Source: Streptomyces sp. NBC_01235
GTDB taxonomy: Bacteria; Actinomycetota; Actinomycetes; Streptomycetales; Streptomycetaceae
Length of the DNA: 64,000 nt
Direction of reading: 5' to 3'
Assembly (NCBI RefSeq): GCF_035989285.1
Contig: NZ_CP108513.1
Location: 10,850,001 to 10,914,000, forward strand
A program made the translations under genes and the position numbers. This document shows positions 30,901-39,600 of this stretch, in pieces; position 1 is the stretch's first letter; each line of letters begins with the position of its first letter. The notes under the pieces were generated by a model. The model ran no database searches. It was not told the DNA's origin and saw only the letters and a program-made list of their open reading frames with translations.

Positions 30901-31547
30901 TGGACTTCCGGATCATGACCAACTCGCTCGGGTCGGTCCTCGGCGGCGACGGCTTCTTCCACATCGCGACCGTCGGCAACTATGCCAAGGCGTACGCCAC
31001 GATGCGCGCCCGGGAGACCGAGCAGGCGTGGACGGTGCAGGCCTGGGACTCCTGGACCATCGAGTGGGTCGGCATCAGCCAGTACCTGCCGGCCGCCCTG
31101 TTCGACCGGGTCAAGCCCTCCGTGCTCACCACGGAGGAGGGCCTGCGCTGCTTCGAGCTGGCCTTCGCGGTGACCGGCGCCGTCGAGGTCGACATCTCCG
31201 CGACCGACTTCAACGCCCGCTACCGCAAGTGGATCGGCTCGACCGGCGGCACCGGGCAGGGCACGTACCAGGTCTCCGGCACGTACCCGCGCCCGGAGCT
31301 GGAGACCGCCTACGTGGCCCCCAGCGGCGCGACCCAGCAGGCCCTGGCCGAGCTGTTCTCGCGCGTCCTCGGGGTGGAGAAGGTCGGTGTCGAGGACAGC
31401 TTCTTCGAGCTGGGCGGACACTCGCTGCTCGGCGTCGAGCTGGCCGCCGAAGTGCGCAAGGCGCACGGGGTCGAGCTGGACCTCTACCACCTGTACGGCC
31501 TGTCCACCGTGGCCCAGCTGGCCGAGTACATACGGGGGGCGATATGA
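27942..31547 (+). CDS. PKS module, KS-atypical KR-PCP-type carrier
   Basis: One PKS module, 1201 aa from GTG 27942, with CAGGAG upstream; the frame is open further 5' but overlaps the previous gene. KS 15-445 is intact (NTACSTS Cys187, HGTGT, NIGH). Its sequence looks like KSs of cis-AT NRPS/PKS hybrids, not like the other KSs here, yet no AT follows. Residues 583-1102 form a KR-like region: the nucleotide loop is GGLEGIG (near 847) and NYAKAY carries Tyr1014, but the usual catalytic Lys segment and the FSS motif are not recognisable (TNSLGS instead). The carrier (1123-1200, GGHSLL, Ser1161) is of peptidyl type. By position and KS type it probably extends the aminoacyl chain made by the 22673 protein. 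The stop overlaps the AT-AT-ER gene. Confidence 0.9.
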   Translation: MTVQPTASEHAPIDLDIAVIGMSGAFPGAANVAEFWRNLRDGVSSVRFFTDEELLARGVPAADLRDPDYVKAASTLDDITGFDADFFGINPNEARATDPQHRLFLECAWAALEDAGYDPGRYDGDIGVFAGLGMNSYVLEVLGRSASFWRSTGVEQMMIGNDKDFLPSRVSYKLNLTGPSINVNTACSTSLVAIHLARQSLLLGESDMALVGGVSIVVPNNRGYRYVKDGIQSPDGHCRAFDAQAQGTMWGDGCGVVVLKRLQAAIADGDHVYAVVKGTAVNNDGSLKVGYTAPSVEGQSRVIVEALAEAGVSPDEIGYVEAHGTGTALGDPIEIAALTNAFRTGTDQVGYCPIGSVKTNIGHLNAAAGIAGFIKSVLALHHREVPPSLNFSEPNPEIDFATSPFYVQTGLTPWPEGPAPRRAGVSSMGIGGTNCHVVLQEAPVAAPVAAPDGEQVLLLSARSEAALEQAAGALARHLAAHPELSLADVAYTLQCGRRHFRARRALLARSVGSAARALAEADPEALLGPGDTAGPDGLAAWLAGEDVDWQPRWPAGSARRVPLPTYPFEHRGYWYEPEIVPETAALNDEAYFTKLADMGDWFSLPVFRQRPLPFTVPAAGRRTWLVFADDRGVGARAAEALAADHEVVTVTAGSRYERRVDGSFVLDPADEEGYTALLTELRTQDRLPDRVLYCWPLRRRAEQPHRLDRDAQLAEQEAVLFPVLRFAQALDALSVERPLTFTAVTEDVFDVTGAEDLDVHAATVGGACLVLQQTYGHIASRVVDLSADTDTDRRVAQLLAEIRHDTADLFSAYRSGKRYVRGYEPVRVEADAPRPTGLREGRTYLVFGGLEGIGALVAEHIVRDRGGRLLLLEEPDFPAEDQWDAWLAEHPEDDPIATRVRKARELIGLGAHWLGSLAQDPAQNDTLRADAERRHGPVHGLIHAPGSSNAKRVNTIRAATVEDWRRHFASVGASLVLLDQMFADRELDFRIMTNSLGSVLGGDGFFHIATVGNYAKAYATMRARETEQAWTVQAWDSWTIEWVGISQYLPAALFDRVKPSVLTTEEGLRCFELAFAVTGAVEVDISATDFNARYRKWIGSTGGTGQGTYQVSGTYPRPELETAYVAPSGATQQALAELFSRVLGVEKVGVEDSFFELGGHSLLGVELAAEVRKAHGVELDLYHLYGLSTVAQLAEYIRGAI

Positions 31548-34500
31548 CCCGTCCCATCGCCTTCCTGTTCGGCGGCCAGGGATCCCAGTACCACGGCATG
31601 GGGCGCCCGCTGTTCGACCACGAACCGGTGTTCCGCGACTCCATGCGCGAACTGGACGACGTGGTGCGCAAGCTGGCCGGCGTCTCGGTCGTCGAGCAGG
31701 TCTACGGCGCCGACCGGGGCGTCGCAGACCCGTTCGGTCGGCTGCTGTTCACCCATCCGGCGATCGTCATGGTCGAGTACTCGCTGGCCCGGCTGCTGCG
31801 CTCGCGCGGCGTCGAGCCGGACTACGTGGCGGGAAGCAGCCTCGGCGAGTTCGCCGCGGCGGCCGTGGCGGGCGTGCTGCCGATCGAGGACGTCCTGACC
31901 ACCGTCGTCCGGCAGGCACAGCTCTGCGAGCGGTCGGGCCCGCCCGGCCGGATGCTCGCCGTCCTGCGCGACGTCGCCTCGTTCGACCGTGACCCGGTCT
32001 TCGCGGGCACCGAACTCGCCTCGGTCAACTACCCGGAGCACTTCGTGGTGTCCGGCACCGTGGCCCGGATCGCCGAGCTCAGGGCCGAGCTCACCGGACG
32101 GGACGTCCCCACCGAGGTCCTGCCGGTGCCGCACGCCTTCCACTCCTCCCACATCGACGCGTTCGCCGCCGGCTACCGCGACCTCTTCCACGGCCTTCGG
32201 CCCGCCGCGCCCCGGATCCCGATGGTCTCCGGCATCGACGGCGGCCGGCCGGAGCGGCTCGACGCGGACTACTTCTGGAACGTCGTCCGCCGGCCGATCG
32301 ACTTCCCGGCCGCGGTCCGCACCCTCGCGGCCGCCGGCGACCCGGTCCACCTCGACCTGAGCCCCGGGGGCACGCTCGCCACCTTCCTGCGCCGCAACCG
32401 CGCCGAGGCCGAGTGCCACCCGGTCCTGACGCCCTTCATGCAGGACCGGCAGCGGCTCGCCGACGCGACCGCGGCCGCCCGCGCGCAGCGCCGCCCGGCC
32501 CGCCCGACGACCCACGGAGAAGGCACCATGACCGTCTTTCTGTTCCCAGGACAGGGCTCCCAGTTCAAGGGCATGGGCGCCGGGCTCTTCGAGGAGTTCC
32601 CCGACCTCACCGCCACGGCCGACCGGGTCCTCGGCTACTCGATCCGCGAGCTCTGCGTAGAGGACCCGCGCCGGGAACTGGGCAGGACCCGTTTCACCCA
32701 GCCCGCGCTGTACGTGGTCAACGCGCTCAGCCACCTCAAGCGGGTCGCCGACACCGGGGTGCGCCCCGACTTCGTCGCCGGCCACAGCCTCGGTGAGTAC
32801 AGCGCGCTGTTCGCCGCCGGTGCGGTCGACTTCGAGACGGGCCTGCGCCTGGTCAAGCGGCGCGGCGAGCTGATGAGCGAGGCCGCGGACGGCGGGATGG
32901 CCGCGGTGATCGGCCTGACCGTCGAGGAGGTGCGCGACCTGCTGCGCCGCGAGGGCCTGACGGCCATCGAGGTCGCCAACCACAACTCGCCCCGCCAGGT
33001 CGTGGTCGCCGGGCCCAAGGCCGACATCCCGGCGGCCCGCGAGGCCTTCGTGCGGGGCGGCGCCCTGCACTACGTCCCGCTCAACGTGAGCGGTGCCTTC
33101 CACTCCCGGCTGATGGCCGGCACCCGGGAGCGGTTCATACCGCTGCTGCGCGAGGCCGTCTTCCGGACGCCTCTGATACCGGTGCTGTCGAACGTGTCGG
33201 CCCGCCCGCACCGCGAGGGCGCGATCGCCGACAAGCTCGCCGAGCAGATCACCCACGTGGTCGAGTGGAACGACACGATCCGCTATCTGCTGGGCCAGGG
33301 CGAGGCCGACTTCGTCGAGGTCGGGCCCGGCACGGTGCTCACCAAACTGGTCGGCAAGATCCGCGACGAGGCGGGCTCGCCGGTGCCGGCGGAGCCGCCC
33401 GCCCCCTCCCCGGCCGCCGCCAGGCCCGCCCCGCTCGCCCCTACCGCTGCTGCGCCCGCTCCGGTGGCCCCTGCTGCCCCCGCCCCGGCGGCCGAGGCGG
33501 TCCCGGTGGCGAAGCCGTCGCGGCAGGGCGAGCCCGAGCTGCCGCTGTGGCCGGTGGCCCTCACCGCGACCTCGCTCGGCGATTCGGACTTCCGCCGCGA
33601 CTACGGCCTCACCCACGCCTACCTCGCCGGCGCCATGTACCGCGGCATCGCCTCGGTGGACCTCGTCGTGCGGATGGGCCGGGCGGGCATGCTCGGCTTC
33701 TTCGGCACCGCGATGGTCCGCCCGGACGGCATCGAGGACGCGATCCGCCGGATCCAGCGCGCGCTCCCGGGCGGTGAGCCGTACGGGATGAACCTCATCC
33801 ACAGCCCCGCGCACCCGGAGGCGGAGGAGGCGGCCGTCGACCTCTTCCTGCGGTACGGCGTGCCCGTCATCGAGGCGTCGGCGTACATGGGCATCACCGC
33901 GGCCCTCGTCCGGTACCGCGCCAAGGGGCTGCGCCGCGGCCCGGACGGCCGGGTGACGGCCGCCAACCGGATCATCGCCAAGCTGTCCCGGCCCGAGGTG
34001 GCGCGGGTGTTCCTCGCCCCGGCACCCGAGGACCTGGTCGCCCGGATGGTCACCGCCGGCGCCCTCACCCGCCAGGAGGCGGAGCTGCTGCGCGAGGTGC
34101 CCATGGCCGACGACCTCTGCGTCGAGGCCGACTCGGGCGGCCACACCGACCGTGGCGTCCTCGTCGCGCTGCTCCCGGCCATCATCGCCCTGCGCGACGA
34201 GCTGGCCAAAACGTACGGCTACGCGCAGCGGATTCGGGTCGGCGCAGCGGGCGGCATCGGCAGCCCGGCCGCCGCGGCGGCCGCCTTCGTCCTGGGCGCG
34301 GCCTTCGTGCTCACCGGCTCCGTCAACCAGTGCACGGTGGAGGCCGGGACCAGCGACGCGGTCAAGGACATGCTGCAGAACGCCGGTGTGCAGGACACCG
34401 CCTACGCCCCGGCGGGCGACATGTTCGAGATCGGGGCGCAGGTCCAGGTGCTCCAGCGGGGCACGTTCTTCCCCGGCCGGTCCAACCGCCTGTACCAGCT

Positions 34501-34960
34501 GTACAAGCACTTCGAGTCGCTCGACGCCATCGACGACAAGACGCTGCGCATGATCCAGGACAAGTACTTCCGGCGGGACTTCGACCAGGTCTGGGAGGAG
34601 GTCCGCGCCCACCAGCCGGCCACGGAGATCCACAAGGCCGAGCACAATCCCAGGTACCGGATGGCGCTGCTGTTCAAGTGGTACTTCGCGCACTCGACGC
34701 GGGCCGCCCTGGAGGGCGACCCGGACTGCCGGGTCGATTACCAGATCCACTGCGGGCCCGCCCTCGGCACCTTCAACCAGTGGGTCAAGGGCACCGATCT
34801 GGAGAACTGGCGCAACCGGCATGCGGACGAGATCGGCCTGCGGCTGATGGCCGCCACGGCCGAGCTCGTCAACGGCCGCTTCGCCGGCCTGTTCGGCCGC
34901 CGCGACGCATCGGACTCCCATCGCCTCGCCCCGCAGGACCGGGAGGCGGCTGTCCGCTGA
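31544..34960 (+). CDS. Trans-acting AT-AT-enoyl reductase fusion
   Basis: The discrete enzyme that loads and services the AT-less PKS, 1138 aa, starting in ATGA overlap with the 27942 gene. AT1 (residues 1-320) has GQGSQ, a nucleophile in GSSLGEF (Ser99) and His in HAFHSSH. The His normally preceding the nucleophile is Ser, so AT1 may be an acyl hydrolase that clears stalled chains. AT2 (329-613) has the usual GHSLGEY (Ser415) and is the likely malonyl-CoA transferase. After an Ala/Pro linker comes an FMN-dependent enoyl reductase of the PksE/PfaD class (666-1120), with GAAGGIGSPAA and a Gly/Thr-rich flavin region. Since no ER is in cis, this domain would supply any enoyl reduction. The AT1-AT2 seam keeps an internal ribosome site and ATG (32516-32530). 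Confidence 0.92.
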   Translation: MTRPIAFLFGGQGSQYHGMGRPLFDHEPVFRDSMRELDDVVRKLAGVSVVEQVYGADRGVADPFGRLLFTHPAIVMVEYSLARLLRSRGVEPDYVAGSSLGEFAAAAVAGVLPIEDVLTTVVRQAQLCERSGPPGRMLAVLRDVASFDRDPVFAGTELASVNYPEHFVVSGTVARIAELRAELTGRDVPTEVLPVPHAFHSSHIDAFAAGYRDLFHGLRPAAPRIPMVSGIDGGRPERLDADYFWNVVRRPIDFPAAVRTLAAAGDPVHLDLSPGGTLATFLRRNRAEAECHPVLTPFMQDRQRLADATAAARAQRRPARPTTHGEGTMTVFLFPGQGSQFKGMGAGLFEEFPDLTATADRVLGYSIRELCVEDPRRELGRTRFTQPALYVVNALSHLKRVADTGVRPDFVAGHSLGEYSALFAAGAVDFETGLRLVKRRGELMSEAADGGMAAVIGLTVEEVRDLLRREGLTAIEVANHNSPRQVVVAGPKADIPAAREAFVRGGALHYVPLNVSGAFHSRLMAGTRERFIPLLREAVFRTPLIPVLSNVSARPHREGAIADKLAEQITHVVEWNDTIRYLLGQGEADFVEVGPGTVLTKLVGKIRDEAGSPVPAEPPAPSPAAARPAPLAPTAAAPAPVAPAAPAPAAEAVPVAKPSRQGEPELPLWPVALTATSLGDSDFRRDYGLTHAYLAGAMYRGIASVDLVVRMGRAGMLGFFGTAMVRPDGIEDAIRRIQRALPGGEPYGMNLIHSPAHPEAEEAAVDLFLRYGVPVIEASAYMGITAALVRYRAKGLRRGPDGRVTAANRIIAKLSRPEVARVFLAPAPEDLVARMVTAGALTRQEAELLREVPMADDLCVEADSGGHTDRGVLVALLPAIIALRDELAKTYGYAQRIRVGAAGGIGSPAAAAAAFVLGAAFVLTGSVNQCTVEAGTSDAVKDMLQNAGVQDTAYAPAGDMFEIGAQVQVLQRGTFFPGRSNRLYQLYKHFESLDAIDDKTLRMIQDKYFRRDFDQVWEEVRAHQPATEIHKAEHNPRYRMALLFKWYFAHSTRAALEGDPDCRVDYQIHCGPALGTFNQWVKGTDLENWRNRHADEIGLRLMAATAELVNGRFAGLFGRRDASDSHRLAPQDREAAVR
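32516..32530 (+). promoter_or_regulatory. Internal ribosome-binding site and ATG at the AT1/AT2 seam
   Basis: GGAGAAGG (32516-32523), then four bases, then an in-frame ATG (32528) that begins a complete AT: MTVFLFPGQGSQ. It could allow separate translation of AT2-ER (about 810 aa), or be a trace of a recent gene fusion. Confidence 0.6.
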
Positions 34961-35022
34961 GCACCCCGGACTGCGAGCCCCCGGAACCGTCCCGCCCGTC
35001 GAAGAGATTGTGAGCAAGATCC

Positions 35023-35820
35023 GTGTCGCTGGAAGTCATCCACCGTCCGTCCGCCACCGACGCCACCAAGGTGCCGCTGCTCTTCGTGCACGGCTCCTAC
35101 CACGGGGCGTGGTGCTGGGACGAGCACTTCATGCCGTACTTCGCCGAGCGCGGCCACGACTGTCACGCGGTGAGCCTGCGCGGCCACGGCAACAGCCCCG
35201 GCCGTGAGCGGCTGCACGAACTGACCCTGGCCGACTACGTCGCCGACGTCGTCGAGGCAGCCGGGCGGACCAAGGGCACCCCGGTGCTGGTCGGGCACTC
35301 CATGGGCGGCGCCGTGGCGCAACTGGTGGCCCGCGAGCACCCGGAGCTGCTCGCCGGCCTGGTGCTGCTGAACTCCGTACCGCCGGCCGGGCTCGGCCCC
35401 GAGTCGCTGCGCCTGATGTTCCGCCACTTCCGCGACCTGCGCGGGTTGCGGGCCTTCAACCGCGGTGCGGGCGAGTTTCCGACGCGGCTGTTCTACTCCG
35501 ACGCGCTCCCCGAGGCGGAGCGGGCCGCCATCGCCGGCCGCTTGCAGCCCGAGTCGGACAAGGTCAACTACGCGGTGAACAAGCGCGTGCTGAGCGGCGC
35601 GCCGACCACGCCGGTGCCGCTGCTGGTGCTGGGCTCCACCGCCGACCGGGTGGTCTCGGCCAGGTCGGTGCAGGCCACCGCCAAGACGTACGGAACCGAG
35701 CCGGTGCTGCTGGACGGCGTCGGCCATGTCTCGATGCTCGACCCGCAGTGGCGCCGGGTCGCCGATCGCACCCTCGACTTCCTCAAGACCGTGGGCGACG
35801 CGGAGGAGGCACGGAAATGA
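35023..35820 (+). CDS. Alpha/beta hydrolase, possible type II thioesterase or release enzyme
   Basis: Alpha/beta-hydrolase of 265 aa from GTG 35023, 62 bp after the AT gene. The oxyanion region HGSYHGAWCW, the nucleophile elbow GHSMGG (Ser93), an acid in STADRVV and His in GVGHVSML form a complete triad. No PKS protein in the window ends in a thioesterase, so this enzyme could release the product or edit stalled chains; a tailoring hydrolase is also possible. The fold is certain, the substrate unknown. Its stop overlaps the methyltransferase start (ATGA), so the two are co-translated. Confidence 0.88.
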   Translation: MSLEVIHRPSATDATKVPLLFVHGSYHGAWCWDEHFMPYFAERGHDCHAVSLRGHGNSPGRERLHELTLADYVADVVEAAGRTKGTPVLVGHSMGGAVAQLVAREHPELLAGLVLLNSVPPAGLGPESLRLMFRHFRDLRGLRAFNRGAGEFPTRLFYSDALPEAERAAIAGRLQPESDKVNYAVNKRVLSGAPTTPVPLLVLGSTADRVVSARSVQATAKTYGTEPVLLDGVGHVSMLDPQWRRVADRTLDFLKTVGDAEEARK

Positions 35821-36641
35821 CCGAGGTGACGGAGCGCCGCTCCTACCAGGTGTCCACGATCGCCAGCAGCCCCGAGCGCGAGATCGAGCGGCTGAGCGCC
35901 CAGGTCGACCTCTTCTGGCCGGACGAGTTCCGGCACTACGTCGACAACGGGCTGCGCGACGGCATCTCCATGGTCGAGCTGGGCAGCGGCCCGGGCTTCA
36001 CCACCGAGAAGATCCTCGACCTGCTGCCTGAGATCCGGATCACCGCCGTGGAGATCGACCCGCTGCTGGTCGAGGTCGCCGGCGACCGGTTGTCGCGCCC
36101 CTACGGCGACCGCCTCGACATCGTCCAGGGGTCGATCATGGACACCGGACTGCCGTCGGGTACTTACGACTTCGCCCTCACCCGGCTGGTCCTGGAGCAC
36201 CTGCCCGACCCGGTGGCGGCGGTCCGTGAGGTCACCCGGATCCTCAAGCGGGGCGGCCGGGCGGTGTTCGTCGACAACGACTTCGAGATGCACCTGATGA
36301 CCTCCCCGCACATTCCGGCGCTGTCGCAGCTGTACGGCGCCTACTGCCGCTCGCGGGCCGACGAGGGCGGCAACCCGACGATCGGCCGCGAACTGCCGGG
36401 CATCCTGCGCAGCGGCGGCCTGTCGGCGGTCACCTTCTCGGTGGTCAGTGCGCACAGCGACATCGTGGGCAGCAAGAGCTTCCTCGGATCCGAGGGCGTC
36501 GGCATCGCCACCAAGCTGGTCCGGGACGGCTATCTGAGCAGCAAGGCCCTGGGCGAGATCGCCCGGTCCTGGCGGGACCTGATGAAGAACGACAAGCACG
36601 CGATCCTGCGCCAGATGTATCTCTCGGCCGGCGAGAAGTAA
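35817..36641 (+). CDS. SAM-dependent methyltransferase (class I), tailoring
   Basis: Stand-alone class I methyltransferase of 274 aa; ATG overlaps the hydrolase stop. SAM motif I is VELGSGPG (about residues 52-59), the acidic loop is EIDPLL, and the post-motif is LEHLPDP followed by LKRGGRAV, as in UbiE/ubiquinone-type families. The C-terminal third is helical and holds the probable substrate cap. It most likely O- or N-methylates the polyketide after or during assembly; C-methylation is already covered by in-cis MT domains. It lies 21 bp before the next PKS gene. Confidence 0.9.
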   Translation: MTEVTERRSYQVSTIASSPEREIERLSAQVDLFWPDEFRHYVDNGLRDGISMVELGSGPGFTTEKILDLLPEIRITAVEIDPLLVEVAGDRLSRPYGDRLDIVQGSIMDTGLPSGTYDFALTRLVLEHLPDPVAAVREVTRILKRGGRAVFVDNDFEMHLMTSPHIPALSQLYGAYCRSRADEGGNPTIGRELPGILRSGGLSAVTFSVVSAHSDIVGSKSFLGSEGVGIATKLVRDGYLSSKALGEIARSWRDLMKNDKHAILRQMYLSAGEK

Positions 36642-36662
36642 GAAGGAAAGGGACCTACAGGG

Positions 36663-39600
36663 ATGAACCGAGCCCTCGATGCCGTCGAGCGGCGCCTCAA
36701 GGCCGTCCTCGCCGCCGTCCTCGCAGCCGAAGGCACCGAAGTCAGTGCCGACCAGCTCGACGCCGGCTTCGTCGACCTGGGCGTCAACTCGCTGCTGTCG
36801 GTGGAGGTCGTGGACCGGGCCAACGCCGACCTCGGCCTGGACCTCGGCGTCGAGGTCGTGTTCGACCACCCGGACGTGCGAGAGCTGGCCCAATTCGTCC
36901 TGGCGGAGCACGGCGACCGGCTCGGCGACCTGCTCGGCCGCAACGGCACGGACGTCGAGGAGACCGAGGAGACCGAGGACATCGGGGAGACCGCGGACGT
37001 CGAAGAGGCCGAGGAGGCCGACGACGCCGGCCTCGCGCACGCCGCCCCGACGGCCGGGCAGGCCGCCGCCGGCGACATCGCGGTCATCGGCATGTCCGGG
37101 CGGTTCCCCGGCGCCCGCGACCTCGACGAGTTGTGGGACCTGCTGCGCGAGGGCCGCAGCGCCGTCCGCGAGATCGACCGGCCGGGCTGGCCGCTGGAGG
37201 CCTTCTACGACCCCGACCCGCAGCGCCCGGACCGCTCGATCAGCAAGTGGGCCGGACTGCTCGACGACCACGACAGGTTCGACCCGCGGTTCTTCGGCAT
37301 CTCGCCGGCCGAGGCCGAGCACATGGACCCGCAGCAGCGGCTGTTCCTGGAGGAGTCCTACCGCGCGTTCGAGGACGGCGGCATCGCCGTCGACGCGCTG
37401 GCCGGGCGCCGGGTCGGGGTGTACGTGGGCGCCCGCGGCTCGGACTACCTGGACCGCGCGGTGCGCGCCGGCGGGGCGGGCGCGCAGGTCTTCCTCGGCA
37501 CGGACATGGCCATCCTGGCCGCCCGGATCTCCTACGCTCTCAACCTGACCGGCCCCAGCCTGACCATCGACACCGCCTGCTCCGCCTCACTGGTCGCGAT
37601 CCACCTCGCCTGCGACAGCATCCGGCGCGGCGAGAGCGAACTCGCACTGGCCGGTGGTGTGTTCGTGCTCACCTCGCCCGAGTTCCAGGTCCTGACCTCG
37701 AAGATGAACATGCTGTCACCGGACGGCCGCTGCAAGACCTTCGACGACGACGCCGACGGCATCGTGATCGGCGAGGGCGTCGGTGTCGTGGTCCTCAAGA
37801 GCCTCGCCGCCGCGCTGGCCGACGGCGACCACATCCACGGTGTCATCAAGGGCTCGGCCATGAACCAGGACGGCCGCACCAAGGGCATCACCGCGCCGAG
37901 CAGCCGCTCGCAGCGGGCCCTGCTGCACCAGGCGTACGCCGCGGCCGGCGTCGCCCCGGACACCATCGGCTACGTCGAGGCGCACGGCACGGGGACGAAG
38001 CTCGGCGATCCGATCGAGGTCCGGGCGCTGACCGACGCGTTCCGCGAGCACACCGACCGGACCGGCTACTGCGCGCTCGGCTCGCACAAGGGCAACCTCG
38101 GCCACTCGATCATGAGCGCGGGCGTGGCCGGACTCCTCAAGGTGCTGCTGGCCCTGCGGCACCGGGAGATCCCGCCCACGCTGCACGTACGCCGTCTCAA
38201 CCGGCACCTCGACCTGGCCGGCAGCCCGTTCCGAGTCAACACCGAGCTGCGGAACTGGGAGCCGTCCGCGGACCATCCGCGCCGCGCCGGGGTCAGCGCC
38301 TTCGCCTTCAGCGGTACCAACTGCCACGTGGTGGTGGAGGAGGCGCCGGCCCGCGCCGAGACCTCCGGCGCGCCGGAGGCCGCCTACCCGGTGCCGCTGT
38401 CGGCCAGGACGCCCGAGGCGCTGCGCCGTCAGGTGACCCGGCTCGCCGACCGGCTGACCCGCGACGCCGGGGAGCTCCGGCTCCAGGACGTCGCCGCCAC
38501 GCTGGCCCTCGGCCGGACCCATCTGCCCCACCGGCATGCGGTGGTCGCGCACAGTATGGACGAACTCGTACGCGCGCTACGGACGTTGGAAGCCGGATCG
38601 GAGCCCGCCGAGAGCACCCCCTCGGGCGACGCCGACGCGCTCGTACGGGCCTACCGCCGCGGCGACGACGTCGACTGGACGTCCTGGTGGCAGGGCAAGC
38701 CGCACCGCAGGGTGCCGCTGCCCGCCTACCCCTTCCACGGCGAGCGCTACTGGCTCGCCCCCACGACCGTCACCGACGCCGACGCCGACGCCGACGAGAC
38801 AGGGGAGCGCGGCCGGCCCGGCGCCGACGGCTCGGACTCCGTCCTGCTGCTGGCCCCCGCATGGCACGACTGGCCGCAGGACACCGCGCCCGACGACACG
38901 GAGCGGCTGGTGGTCCTGGACGAGCGCCTACCGGCCGTGCCGGGCCTTTCGTTCCTGAGGCTGACCGGCAGGTACGAGGACGACGCCGTACGGCTGCTCG
39001 ACGAGCTCCGCTCGCGCGCCCCCGGCCCGCTGTTCGTCCAGCTCGCGGTCACCGACGGCGCCCTGAGCGCCGGGCTGCTCGGCCTGCTGCTCACGGCGGG
39101 CCGGGAGTACCCGGGCATCCGCGGCCAGGAGGTCGCGCTCCGGGCCGACGCCGGCGCCCAGGAGGTCCGCAGACTCCTCGACCGGGCACGGCGGTTGAGC
39201 GGCGCCACCCGGGTCCGGGCGGACCGGGCCGGGCTGCGCGGCGCCCGCTGGGCCGAGCTGGCCGCGCCGCAGCCGGCCGCGCCGTGGCGCACCGGCGGGG
39301 TGTACCTGATCACCGGCGGGGCCGGCGGCCTCGGCCGTCTGCTCGTCGCCGACATCGCGCGGCACACGGACGGGGCCACGGTCGTCCTGACCGGGCGGTC
39401 GCCCGCGGCGCCCGTCCCGGCGGCCGACGGCGTGCGTGTGGAGTACCGCCAGGCCGACGTCACCGACCAGGCTGCCACGGCGCGGCTGGTGGCCGAGGTG
39501 CTGGCCGAGCACGGGCGGATCGACGGCGTGGTGCACGCGGCGGGCGTGCTGCGGGACGGCTACCTGGCCACCAAGACCGCCGCCGACGCCGCCGCGGTCC

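Noticed and set aside
29423..31543. Upstream extension of the AT-AT-ER frame
   Set aside because: It lies over the KS-KR-PCP gene in another frame and has no domain; the AT motif begins at ATG 31544.
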